A stretch of DNA of 8,533 nt from Caldithrix sp. GTDB taxonomy: Bacteria > KSB1 > UBA2214 > DYKH01. The DNA lies in assembly GCA_020722685.1 (NCBI GenBank), contig DYKH01000008.1, forward strand, positions 69,122 through 77,654. Direction: 5' to 3'. The translations under genes were made by a program, and so were the position numbers. How positions within the stretch are numbered: position 1 is the first letter of the stretch; each line of letters starts with the position of its first letter. Below are positions 1-7,318 of this stretch, piece after piece. The notes below the pieces were generated by a model that saw nothing but the letters and a program-made list of their open reading frames with translations, had not been told where the DNA came from and searched no databases.

Positions 1-1535
1 GCCTGTTTGCGCGCGGTGATGTCGCGGAAGATGCTGAGCATGAGCGTGCCCTGCTCGCCCAAGTCGATCATCGAATTGCCAAGCTCGACCTCGATGGTCT
101 TGCCGGAACGCAAAGTGACCTGACGTTCCAAAAGGCTGTCGATCCTTTTCTCCTTGAACCGCGCTTGGTATTTTCGCAGGCTCTTTTCATGATCTTGCGG
201 CGAAGCGTAGACAACGGTGAACGTCTGTCCTTCCAATTCTTCCTTTTGCATGCCGACCAGCTCGCAATAGGAGCGATTTACGGCCACGATAACGCCGTTC
301 TCGTCGGTCAGACGCATGCCGTCGACCGAGCTATCCCAAACTGCGCGCAGACGCGCCTCAGATTCCAGAAGGGCGAACTCGGAACGCTTGCGCTCGGTAA
401 TGTCCCGAGTGACCCCGGCCACCCCAGTCACTTGTCCTTCTCGATCCATGATGGGAAACTTGGTGGTGGAAACCCAGCGAAATTCCCCATCGGCACGTCT
501 GATTCTTTCCACTTTGTCGATGATAGAGCGGCCGGTCTGCATAATGTTTTGTTCGTCGGCGTAAGCCTCCGCGGCGTGCTCGGGGGTGAAAAAATCAAAA
601 TCGGATTTACCGATTGCTTCATCAGGGCTACGCAGGCCCAACACGAAAGCTTGTGCTTTGTTGATCCGGGTGAAACGCGAATTCTTGTCTTTAAAATAGA
701 CGGTGTCCGGTATGTTATCCATCAATAGATGCAACAATTTTCGCTCATAAGCTATGGCTTCTTCTGCCTGCTTGCGCTCGGTAATGTCACGAAATGCCAG
801 CACCAAGCCGGTTATCCCGTCCTTATTTTTCATCGGCGTGGCATTGAAATCAATGGGTACTTCCGCGCCCGTTTTTGCGATCAGTGTCGCGCAACGCACG
901 GAATCGCCAATTCCCATTAGCAGGGCGGCCGGCAGCAACAATTCTCCTTCCGCATCCACCGTGGTCGATTCTTGATGCGCAAGATGAAATACCTCCTGGA
1001 TTCGTTTGCCCATAGCCTCATCAGGATTCCACCCCGTGATGGCGGCCGCAACGGGATTCATAAAAGTGACCAAGCCCGCCGGGTCCGTGGCAATCACCGC
1101 GTCGCCGATGCTATTAAGAATCGTGGCCAAACGTTGTTCGCTTTCCTTGAGCCGGCGATTCATTTTGTGGCGATACAAGGCCATTTCGATGGTCGTGTGC
1201 AGCTCCCGTTCCTCGAATGGCTTGAGGACGTAGCCAAACGGCTCCGTCAGCTTGGCCCGCTGCAAAGTCTTGTCATCGGCATAGGCTGTCAGATATATGA
1301 CCGGCACCTCGAAGCGGTTCTTGATTTGCTCGGCGGCTTCGATGCCGGTCATTTCCCCGCGCAGCAGAATGTCCATCAACACCAGGTCCGGATGCAACTC
1401 CTCCGTTTTCTTGAGGGCGTCTTCCCCGGTGGTGCTGATGGCCAGCACCTCATAATCAAGGGCCCGCAACCGGTTTCGCAAATCCAGAGCGACAATATTT
1501 TCATCTTCAACGATTAGTATGCGCACCACATCCAT
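1..1535 (-). CDS. Response regulator with REC and three PAS domains (C-terminus beyond left edge)
   Basis: This is a cytoplasmic signalling protein, open for 511 codons and running off the left edge. Its N-terminal receiver domain covers residues 4-122. The acid pair is E10/D11 (IVEDE), the probable phosphoacceptor is D55 (LVLMD), the switch threonine is T83 (YLTAY) and the conserved lysine is K105 (LKPFEE). Three PAS/PAC units follow at about 132-256, 265-383 and 394-510, each ending in a DITxRK motif (DITERK, DITERK, DITARK). The start is ATG at 1535, preceded by AAGGA about 9 bases upstream. There is no membrane segment and no DNA-binding domain in the visible part. In this architecture the missing C-terminus is often a histidine kinase or GGDEF module, but the window cannot show which. 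The receiver is a close paralogue of the one at 1780-2145 and may be phosphorylated by the kinase at 2114-4528 (inference). Confidence 0.93.
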   Translation of the reverse strand, partial: MDVVRILIVEDENIVALDLRNRLRALDYEVLAISTTGEDALKKTEELHPDLVLMDILLRGEMTGIEAAEQIKNRFEVPVIYLTAYADDKTLQRAKLTEPFGYVLKPFEERELHTTIEMALYRHKMNRRLKESEQRLATILNSIGDAVIATDPAGLVTFMNPVAAAITGWNPDEAMGKRIQEVFHLAHQESTTVDAEGELLLPAALLMGIGDSVRCATLIAKTGAEVPIDFNATPMKNKDGITGLVLAFRDITERKQAEEAIAYERKLLHLLMDNIPDTVYFKDKNSRFTRINKAQAFVLGLRSPDEAIGKSDFDFFTPEHAAEAYADEQNIMQTGRSIIDKVERIRRADGEFRWVSTTKFPIMDREGQVTGVAGVTRDITERKRSEFALLESEARLRAVWDSSVDGMRLTDENGVIVAVNRSYCELVGMQKEELEGQTFTVVYASPQDHEKSLRKYQARFKEKRIDSLLERQVTLRSGKTIEVELGNSMIDLGEQGTLMLSIFRDITARKQ

Positions 1536-1652
1536 CTGCGATGTTCCTTTAGTTATACCTACCGTTCGCGTTCTTGCCCGTCCCAATGATCCTTGCTACC
1601 CCGGCGTCGACCAAACATCGAAAAAACGTGTGGCCGGATCGACGCTTTGCAG

Positions 1653-1775
1653 CTATGACTTTCCATCCCGAGCCGGAAAAACGGCGACTGCCGTTCCTGC
1701 TTTGTTGTCTACCGTCAATTTTCTTTCGAGCTGGTCGGTCGGAGTGCTTACCAGTTGTAATCCCAAAGAATCCGT
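1653..1775 (-). pseudogene. Remnant of a histidine kinase C-terminus (end of HATPase domain)
   Basis: The last 40 codons before the stop at 1653 read as the end of a HATPase_c domain, starting TDSLGLQLVSTPTDQLERKL and closing ...AVFPARDGKS. They align without gaps to residues 757-796 of the neighbouring kinase, which reads THSLGLQLVCTLSDQIDGTI and then ...RIVFPSETNE. The G2 box SLGLQLV is kept, but the H box, N box and G1 box are absent. The segment is in a different frame from the REC gene that ends at 1780, just upstream. It has no start of its own that would give a kinase. It differs clearly from the intact kinase in codons and residues, so it comes from another paralogue and is not a recent copy. 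It is most likely the stump of an ancestral REC-...-kinase gene after an internal deletion. Confidence 0.8.
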
Positions 1776-1779
1776 CTGC

Positions 1780-2145
1780 CTAGGCGCCATGAGCGTCTCT
1801 TTCCTCGAAAGGTTTGAGCACGTAGCCGAACGGCTCGGCGGTCTTGGCCCGTTGCAGCGTTTGCTCATCAAAGTTAGCGGAAAGATAACCGACCGGAAGA
1901 TCGAACCGGGAATGCAGGAGGCCGGCGGTGTCGATGCCGCTCATCGCGCCGGCGAGCTTTATATCCATGAGCACCCAATCTGGCCGATCGGCGGCCACTC
2001 GCTTGGGAGTCTCTTCGCCGGAAGCAAGGATGGCCGGAACCCCGTATCCCAGCGAAAGCAGCATGCTTCGGAGATGAAGGGCGAGGATGGTCTCATCCTC
2101 AACAACGAGGATTTTAATTTTGCTTTCCGGTTCCTGCGGCTTCAT
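1780..2145 (-). CDS. Single-domain response regulator (REC), truncated in its last helix
   Basis: This encodes a 121-residue receiver domain with no output domain. The acid pair is E16/D17 (VVEDE), the probable phosphoacceptor is D61 (WVLMD), the switch position is S89 (YLSAN) and the conserved lysine is K111 (LKPFEE). Compared with the paralogue at 1-1535, the final helix stops after the equivalent of FEERELH: it reads FEERDAHGA and then a TAG stop. ATG at 2145 is chosen over the in-frame GTG at 2154 because a GAGTGAG element lies just upstream of the ATG, while the GTG has nothing. The gene overlaps the end of the kinase gene by 32 bases, which suggests translational coupling. The cognate donor is probably that kinase, which lacks a receiver of its own. 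It may still act as a CheY-like phosphate carrier, or be a decaying fragment, since most of the fold is present but helix 5 is mostly lost. Confidence 0.82.
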   Translation of the reverse strand: MKPQEPESKIKILVVEDETILALHLRSMLLSLGYGVPAILASGEETPKRVAADRPDWVLMDIKLAGAMSGIDTAGLLHSRFDLPVGYLSANFDEQTLQRAKTAEPFGYVLKPFEERDAHGA

Positions 2146-4528
2146 TTGTCTCACTCGGAAAAACGATTCTGAATTCGGTTCCCAAAGCTCGGTCGACGGT
2201 TATGGTACCATCGATCTGGTCGCTGAGAGTGCAAACCAACTGTAAACCCAAAGAGTGTGTATTGCGAATGTCGACATCGACCGGCAAACCGATGCCATTG
2301 TCGCGCACCGATAGCAGCATGTGACGATCATCCGCCATGCGGACGGTGACGATGACCTCACCCTTTCTCCCATTAGGAAATGCGTGCTTGAGAGAGTTCG
2401 ACACCAGCTCATTGACCATGAGGCCGCAGGGAATGGCTTTGTCGATACCCAAGGCGACGTTTTCGATGTTGGCTTTCATATCAATTCCGCTGGTGAGGGG
2501 CCAATATGAGCGAAAGAGTTCCGTCGTCAGGTTACGGATGTACCCGGCAAAATCGACCATGGCCAAGTCTTTTGACTGATACAGCTTTTCGTGGACGAGG
2601 GCCATGGATCGTACTCGATTCTGACTTTCCTTAAACATCTCCCGCGCTTGAGCGTCCACAATGTGCTCGGCCTGAAGATTCAGCAGGCTGCAAATGACCT
2701 GCAAATTGTTCTTCACCCGATGATGGATTTCTTTCAGCATGACTTCATTTTCTTTGAGAGCGGCGTTGATCTTTTCATCCGCCTTTTTGCGTACGACGGC
2801 ATTGGCAAAAATGCCACCCACTATTTTAAGCAAGTCAATAATGACCTCAGACCACGTTTTGGGCATCCGCACCGAATCAAATCCGAGAAATCCCATCAGG
2901 GCCCCAGCATAAGCCATCGGTACGACGATCAGCGATTGGATGTCTTGCGCTTGCAATATCTCTTTCTCAACACTCGCCTCCGGAGGTAGTCCGGCAACCA
3001 AGGGGATATAAATGTGTTCCAATCGGTAAAGTTTTTCCATCCACCAGGGAATGATGGTGACGTCCAGATTCTGCAGGTTGTCGATTTGTGGAGTAATCCC
3101 CGTGTTGCACCACTCATGCGTATTGTTCATTATCTTTCCATCATCGGAGATCAGAAAAACATAACTGCGATCCACATTAGTGAATTCGCCAATCGCTTTC
3201 AAAGCCTGGTTTATGGCGCTGTCAATTTCCTTAGCATCAAGGTTGATAAAATTTGTCGAGATATTGGTGATGAGCTTTTCCAATTCAACTCGATACTTTA
3301 GTTCCTCCTCATTTCGTTTTCGCTCGGTGATGTCTTGCAGCATGCCAAGTGATCCGACAACTGATCCGTGCTCATCCTTTACCTGGATAGCTGCATCGTT
3401 CAGCCACTTTTCTTGCCCTTGCCGGGTCTTGATGTGATAGTCAACCCGCCAGCTTACTCCTTTTTCACTTCTCGCTTTGGCAACCGCCTCTTGGAGAGGC
3501 AAGCCCTGCAAATCGCCTAACAGAATGGTATCTAAAATCATCGAGTCAAACGTCTCACGAGTGAATTCTTGCTCGGCCCATCCTGTCATGGCCTGGATTC
3601 CGGCACCGATAAAGTCATAATTCCCAGAAATGTAGTTTAGATAATACGGAACCGCATCGGCAACTTCTATGGCTTCCCGGTACATCCTTTCGTGCGTTTT
3701 GATCTCTTCTTCGGCCCGTTTGCGCTCCATGATCTCCATCTTCAGCTCTCTGGTTCTTTCCTCCACCCGTGCCTCTAAGGTGCGGTTCAGATTCTCCAAT
3801 TCTTGCTGCGCAGAAGTCAAGTTTTCGACCATTTTGTTGAAAGAGCGGGCCAACAGCCCCAATTCATCATTCGAGGTGACGTCGGCCCGCTGAGTCAAGT
3901 CGCCATTAGCGATACTCTCGGCGGTCTCGACCATACGTGTCAAAGATCGGGTTAGCACGGTGCTCATCGCCATCACCGCAGTCATGCCGATGACAAGAAT
4001 GATCAGGCTAATGAACGCCGAAACCTTCTTGATGCTGACGAGCTCGGAGTTCAAGGCTGTCAATGAGAGTCCCAATTCGAGTTGCCCAATGACATGGCCG
4101 TTGTGTGAGATGGGGGCCTTGAAGGCATAAACCAAGTTGTTGAGGCTTGTATGAGGTGTTCTTTTCGCGATGTCGCTTCTCGTCGGCACCGCGCTTCCAT
4201 TCTCGAACGAAGCAACAATATGCCCCATTTCATCGAGTACGAACAGGTAGGCCAGGTCCTCATTTTGTTTGGCGCTCTTGATCACTTCATCGATGCTCTC
4301 GTGATCCCCAAAAAGCAGGGCCGGACTAATACTAAATGCACTCATCTCGGCAATGCTCTTTGCTTTGGCAGCAATGGCCGCCTTGGCCTGTTTTTCCAGT
4401 CTGGCAGGAAAATAGACAAAGATGAAAAGAGAAATCGCCGCGATTAAGAACGTGATCACCGCGGCCAGTTTGAGCCTGATAGGCAAAGACCTTTGCCCTA
4501 CAAGATAATTGAAAAACGCTGCTTTCAT
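2114..4528 (-). CDS. Membrane sensor histidine kinase (periplasmic sensor, HAMP, PAS, GAF, HisKA_2, HATPase_c)
   Basis: This 804-residue inner-membrane kinase senses a periplasmic signal and autophosphorylates on histidine. Transmembrane segments lie at about 19-40 and 171-192. The 130-residue periplasmic part between them contains FSISPALLFGDHESIDE, which resembles the CHASE8-type sensor of YfiN-like proteins (inference). HAMP is at about 190-245, followed by a coiled coil to about 285. PAS is at 281-404, ending QDITERK. A GAF domain lies at about 415-580. The HisKA_2 H box is EIHHRVKNNLQ, with H603 the likely phosphosite. The N box is NELVSNSLKHAF (706-717), G1 is DNGIG (743-747) and G2 is SLGLQLV (759-765). 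ATG at 4528 is chosen over the in-frame TTG at 4546 because a strong GGGGAGGAG sits just upstream. It follows the YfiR-like gene by 14 bases. There is no receiver domain, so it needs a separate REC partner; the overlapping REC gene is the obvious candidate. Confidence 0.95.
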   Translation of the reverse strand: MKAAFFNYLVGQRSLPIRLKLAAVITFLIAAISLFIFVYFPARLEKQAKAAIAAKAKSIAEMSAFSISPALLFGDHESIDEVIKSAKQNEDLAYLFVLDEMGHIVASFENGSAVPTRSDIAKRTPHTSLNNLVYAFKAPISHNGHVIGQLELGLSLTALNSELVSIKKVSAFISLIILVIGMTAVMAMSTVLTRSLTRMVETAESIANGDLTQRADVTSNDELGLLARSFNKMVENLTSAQQELENLNRTLEARVEERTRELKMEIMERKRAEEEIKTHERMYREAIEVADAVPYYLNYISGNYDFIGAGIQAMTGWAEQEFTRETFDSMILDTILLGDLQGLPLQEAVAKARSEKGVSWRVDYHIKTRQGQEKWLNDAAIQVKDEHGSVVGSLGMLQDITERKRNEEELKYRVELEKLITNISTNFINLDAKEIDSAINQALKAIGEFTNVDRSYVFLISDDGKIMNNTHEWCNTGITPQIDNLQNLDVTIIPWWMEKLYRLEHIYIPLVAGLPPEASVEKEILQAQDIQSLIVVPMAYAGALMGFLGFDSVRMPKTWSEVIIDLLKIVGGIFANAVVRKKADEKINAALKENEVMLKEIHHRVKNNLQVICSLLNLQAEHIVDAQAREMFKESQNRVRSMALVHEKLYQSKDLAMVDFAGYIRNLTTELFRSYWPLTSGIDMKANIENVALGIDKAIPCGLMVNELVSNSLKHAFPNGRKGEVIVTVRMADDRHMLLSVRDNGIGLPVDVDIRNTHSLGLQLVCTLSDQIDGTITVDRALGTEFRIVFPSETNEAAGTGKQN

Positions 4529-4533
4529 TCCGT

Positions 4534-4542
4534 CTCCTCCCC
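4534..4542 (-). promoter_or_regulatory. Strong ribosome binding site of the kinase gene
   Basis: The minus strand reads GGGGAGGAG directly after the TGA stop of the YfiR-like gene, with 5 bases (ACGGA) between it and ATG 4528. It decides the kinase start against the upstream TTG codon, and its contact with the previous stop favours coupled translation of the two genes. Confidence 0.75.
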
Positions 4543-5136
4543 TCAATTGATGATCTTGGCCAGCTTTAATAGCTTGGAGCTAAAATCGATGCCTTCGGCT
4601 TTAGCAGCTGCCAGATTGATCAAGATTTGTGGATTTCCACCTTTCATCCCAATTCCTATCGCCACTCCTGAATCCACGTACTCCGGCACCCCGGTGATCG
4701 TCGTTACACTCTTTGCCCTGCTTGCCTCGGTCAGACTCTTCAAGCTCAGCGCGCGTACCGGCGCCACATATAGAATATCGATCTTGTTTTTCGCAATGAC
4801 CGCTTCCAGATCAAGATCGCCGCTCATGTCCAGCAGACAAAAGCTTATCGGCAGATTGTCAATACTCTTCACCGGGTACTCATTCATCACACTTACCAGA
4901 TCGTTTTTGACGTGATTGGACGTCTTAAATTTCGCCTGATACACGATGCCAATGACCACGGCCTCGCCCATGCGCGGTTTCAGGTTTCGGTCAAAAGACA
5001 AAATCTTTAGAAAAAGCGGATACTGGATGCTGACCGGCACGGCGATTTCCTGAGCCTGTAGGCTTTCCCCACAGACCAGAAAAGAGATTATAAAGGCGAC
5101 CGTTCTTATTGGCACGGAGAAAAATTTCTTAATCAT
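4543..5136 (-). CDS. Secreted YfiR/DUF4154-family protein
   Basis: This 197-residue protein is probably periplasmic. It has a signal peptide (MIKKFF, then a hydrophobic stretch at about 12-22, cleavage likely after LQA at 28). The mature part carries features typical of the YfiR family (DUF4154): the opening YPLFLKILSFDR (39-50), a central DILYVAP (120-126), SGVAIGIGMKGGNPQILINL (156-175) and the closing AKAEGIDFSSKLLKLAKII. In Pseudomonas, YfiR is a periplasmic repressor of the diguanylate cyclase YfiN. Here the adjacent partner is a histidine kinase, so a role in holding or relaying the signal to that kinase is inferred. Only one cysteine (C100) remains after the signal peptide, so an intramolecular disulfide is impossible. 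ATG at 5136 gives a proper signal peptide; the in-frame GTG at 5175 has no ribosome binding site and would add a charged stretch before it. No YfiB-like lipoprotein gene is adjacent. Confidence 0.88.
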   Translation of the reverse strand: MIKKFFSVPIRTVAFIISFLVCGESLQAQEIAVPVSIQYPLFLKILSFDRNLKPRMGEAVVIGIVYQAKFKTSNHVKNDLVSVMNEYPVKSIDNLPISFCLLDMSGDLDLEAVIAKNKIDILYVAPVRALSLKSLTEASRAKSVTTITGVPEYVDSGVAIGIGMKGGNPQILINLAAAKAEGIDFSSKLLKLAKIIN

Positions 5137-5187
5137 TCTGTTACCGAAACGTTCGACTTGCGTCTGCTCAGGCACGGCCGCAGAACT

Positions 5188-7158
5188 CTAAAATCCGTAA
5201 TCTAAGCGGATCGAATAATTTCGCCCATTTTGTCGGAAGCTACGCTGCCGGTATTCATAGCCGCCGGGCGTCGAGTAGGCGACGTCAAATAGATTGAAAA
5301 TCTTCATGGAGAAGCGTACACGATTCCATAGATTGGAGGTGTAGATGTTGGCGTTGACTAACAAATACGGGGCCGTTCGGGTTCCGAAAACAGTCTTTCG
5401 CTCTGATTCATAAAGCAGCTCCAAGGCTGCGTGCATGCGCCGCAACATATGCAGAGCCAATCCACCTTTCAGAATGTGGGAAGGTGAATTGGTGAGCTTT
5501 TGCGAGGTCACACCATCTTGGGTGTCTTGGTAGCTATAATTGCCATACGCACGGACGCCCAAAGGTAGCTCCGCATTCAGCTCCATTTCGACGCCTTTGG
5601 CTTTAGCGCGACTCACGTTGCGAAACTGAGTGAGGGAATCGGTCGGGTCGACGACCGAGTCGATCAAATTCCTCATGCCATAGCTGTACAAGGAAATGAT
5701 TCCGTAAAGATTGTCGTGCAAGCGCTGTTCCCAAATCACCTCTGCAGTGCGCATCTTTTCCGGCTTTAACCAGGGATTTGCTTTGGCGATACCGACATCT
5801 TCGTAATGGACTTCGTAAGCGTTCGCCGCCCGAAATGCTCCGCCGAAGAGAAGCTTCAGTGTGCTGCCCTTAAAGGGATTGTAGATGATCGCCGCGCGAG
5901 GCGTGACGGATCTGCCGGCGGTAGAATAGTCGTCCTGTCGCGCCCCAACGGTGAAGGACAAGTTTTCAGTTAGCTGAAGCTCATCCTGCAAATAGAAGGA
6001 GTAGAGGTAGAATGGAAAACTACCGTCGAAATAAGTCTCAAACTCATCCCACTGCCGATACTCCACCTGATAGTTGTTTTGATACTCAACGCCGCAGGTC
6101 AGCCGGTTGCCTGCACGCAGGTCCCAACAGAACTGGAACTCGCCCCCAAACCATTTGCCGATGTTGGCATCGTGTTCGGCGGCCTCTTCGTAAGGATAGT
6201 CGCCGCCATAGCGGTATCGATCGAGGTAAGCCCTGGCATGGAAGCTTTTGTCCAGGCCGATGTTGCTTTCGTATTTGCCTTCAATGAAACTGGTTTCATC
6301 GAACGCCTTTGCAACCTTATCATTGAAAATCATTTCCCATGCGCCCGTGGGCATGCCATATTCGCGGAACGATTCAAATCCTTGCAGGCTGAGCTTTTTG
6401 TAGGAGATCGTAGTCAACAGGCCATAGTATCGCTCCCAGTCGAGATGATCGGCGATCCCATAGTTGGTGGCCGGGTCGTCATATTCCTGGAAGTACAGAT
6501 CCTGGCCCTGGGTCTCTGTCCACTTTCCGGACAGAGTCCAATCTATGCCGTTTCGCGCCCTTTTACCAATGGCTGCGGTTCCTTGGCGCAGCCCATAACT
6601 ACCCGTTTCCACGGAAAAGCGAGCCCCGTTGATGGCCTCCCCGCTCTTGGTAATGATGTTGATGACCGTGAACATAGCGCCCGTGCCATACAACGCGGAA
6701 CCTGGACCACGTACTATTTCGATTCGATCTACGATATTAAAGTCCAAAGCCAAGTCGGTTCCTACGGCGGCGGAGCCGTAGAAATTTTCATTCGTGGTGT
6801 GGCCGTTCAGCAGCAGGAGAACGCGGTTGTTATAATCCGTAGGACGGGCAAAGCCGCGAACCCCCAAGTACACGTAATGGCGATCGTTGCTGGTATAGAA
6901 GCCGCGAACACTCATTAGTACTTCATCGAGTGTGCGATAGCCATAGCGCTGGATATCGTCGGCGGAGACAATCGTTATGGAAGCCGGGGCGTCGCTGGCG
7001 TATTGACTGTACTTTGCCGCGGTGCTGACTTGAATCTTGAGAAGCGAGTCAAGGGAGATTTCCTGCAGGTCCTGCTCTCGCTCCCCAGCTTGCGCCTCCA
7101 TGAGGTTGACATGGATGCAAGCCCAGTGAATTATGATCATAAAAGTTAGTCGTTTCAT
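5188..7158 (-). CDS. TonB-dependent outer-membrane receptor
   Basis: This is a 656-residue outer-membrane beta-barrel with an N-terminal plug, within the usual size of 600-750. A signal peptide probably ends at AQA (22-24). The pre-plug motif ISLDSLLKIQV (34-44) is followed by the plug domain at about 55-172. Plug hallmarks are VRGF (100-103), RVLLLLNGH (112-120), IEIVRGPGSALYGTGAM (146-162) and INIITK (166-171). The rest reads as alternating barrel strands (aromatic and charged), and the protein ends in phenylalanine (RLDYGF), as expected for BAM-dependent insertion. There is no N-terminal STN signalling domain, so it is not a FecA-type transducer. The ligand cannot be told from sequence; cobalamin, siderophore or another small molecule are all possible. 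ATG 7158 has AAAGGT just upstream. The YfiR-like gene follows after 51 bases, so the receptor is probably the first gene of the operon. Confidence 0.95.
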   Translation of the reverse strand: MKRLTFMIIIHWACIHVNLMEAQAGEREQDLQEISLDSLLKIQVSTAAKYSQYASDAPASITIVSADDIQRYGYRTLDEVLMSVRGFYTSNDRHYVYLGVRGFARPTDYNNRVLLLLNGHTTNENFYGSAAVGTDLALDFNIVDRIEIVRGPGSALYGTGAMFTVINIITKSGEAINGARFSVETGSYGLRQGTAAIGKRARNGIDWTLSGKWTETQGQDLYFQEYDDPATNYGIADHLDWERYYGLLTTISYKKLSLQGFESFREYGMPTGAWEMIFNDKVAKAFDETSFIEGKYESNIGLDKSFHARAYLDRYRYGGDYPYEEAAEHDANIGKWFGGEFQFCWDLRAGNRLTCGVEYQNNYQVEYRQWDEFETYFDGSFPFYLYSFYLQDELQLTENLSFTVGARQDDYSTAGRSVTPRAAIIYNPFKGSTLKLLFGGAFRAANAYEVHYEDVGIAKANPWLKPEKMRTAEVIWEQRLHDNLYGIISLYSYGMRNLIDSVVDPTDSLTQFRNVSRAKAKGVEMELNAELPLGVRAYGNYSYQDTQDGVTSQKLTNSPSHILKGGLALHMLRRMHAALELLYESERKTVFGTRTAPYLLVNANIYTSNLWNRVRFSMKIFNLFDVAYSTPGGYEYRQRSFRQNGRNYSIRLDYGF

Positions 7159-7209
7159 ATCGACCTTTTGTAATCCACTACGGGGTGTCCTGCCAGTGCT
7201 GTCATTCGT

Positions 7210-7215
7210 ATATTA
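7210..7215 (-). promoter_or_regulatory. Possible -10 element (TAATAT) upstream of receptor, weak
   Basis: The minus strand reads TTTTAATATAC about 55 bases before the receptor ATG. TAATAT resembles a -10 box, but no acceptable -35 lies 16-18 bases upstream. It is recorded as an alternative to the promoter suggested at 7276-7281. Confidence 0.2.
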
Positions 7216-7260
7216 AAAGTGTCTTTCCCGCGGATGCAGGCATCTCCTTTCCAGTGCGCG

Positions 7261-7278
7261 GCAAAGGGAATCCCTTGC
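7261..7278. repeat. Inverted repeat upstream of receptor (AAGGGA-A-TCCCTT)
   Basis: AAGGGA and TCCCTT are perfect 6-base arms around a single central base. Past a one-base bulge, GC on the left pairs with GC on the right. It lies about 110 bases upstream of the receptor start. It could be a protein-binding site near the transcription start or a small hairpin in the leader RNA. No T-tract follows, so a terminator is unlikely. Confidence 0.5.
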
Positions 7279-7281
7279 ATA
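7276..7281 (-). promoter_or_regulatory. Candidate -10 (TATGCA) for the receptor operon
   Basis: The minus strand reads TATGCA here. A start point about 7 bases downstream, near 7269, would put the centre of the 7302-7318 palindrome at about -41. That is the usual place for an activator site overlapping a poor -35 region; the hexamer at the -35 spacing (TAGTGA) is poor. The assignment rests on this geometry only. Confidence 0.25.
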
Positions 7282-7301
7282 CGCAGGGGCTGTAATCGGT
7301 C

Positions 7302-7318
7302 ACTACCCTTTGGGTAGT
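7302..7318. promoter_or_regulatory. Perfect palindromic operator candidate ACTACCC-TTT-GGGTAGT
   Basis: Two 7-base arms, perfectly inverted around three bases, sit about 150 bases upstream of the receptor ATG. The half-sites contain TACCC/GGGTA, close to the TACYYMT heptamers known for NarL-type (LuxR-family) regulators. The identity of the regulator is inferred; no such regulator is encoded in the window. A hairpin in RNA is possible, but nothing after it looks like a terminator on either strand. Confidence 0.55.

Noticed and set aside
165..728. A 187-codon plus-strand ORF
   Set aside because: It lies antisense to the clear REC-PAS protein, whose PAS motifs (DITERK) are read on the minus strand.
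6079..6918. A 279-codon plus-strand ORF
   Set aside because: It is fully antisense to the TonB receptor, which has strong plug and barrel features.
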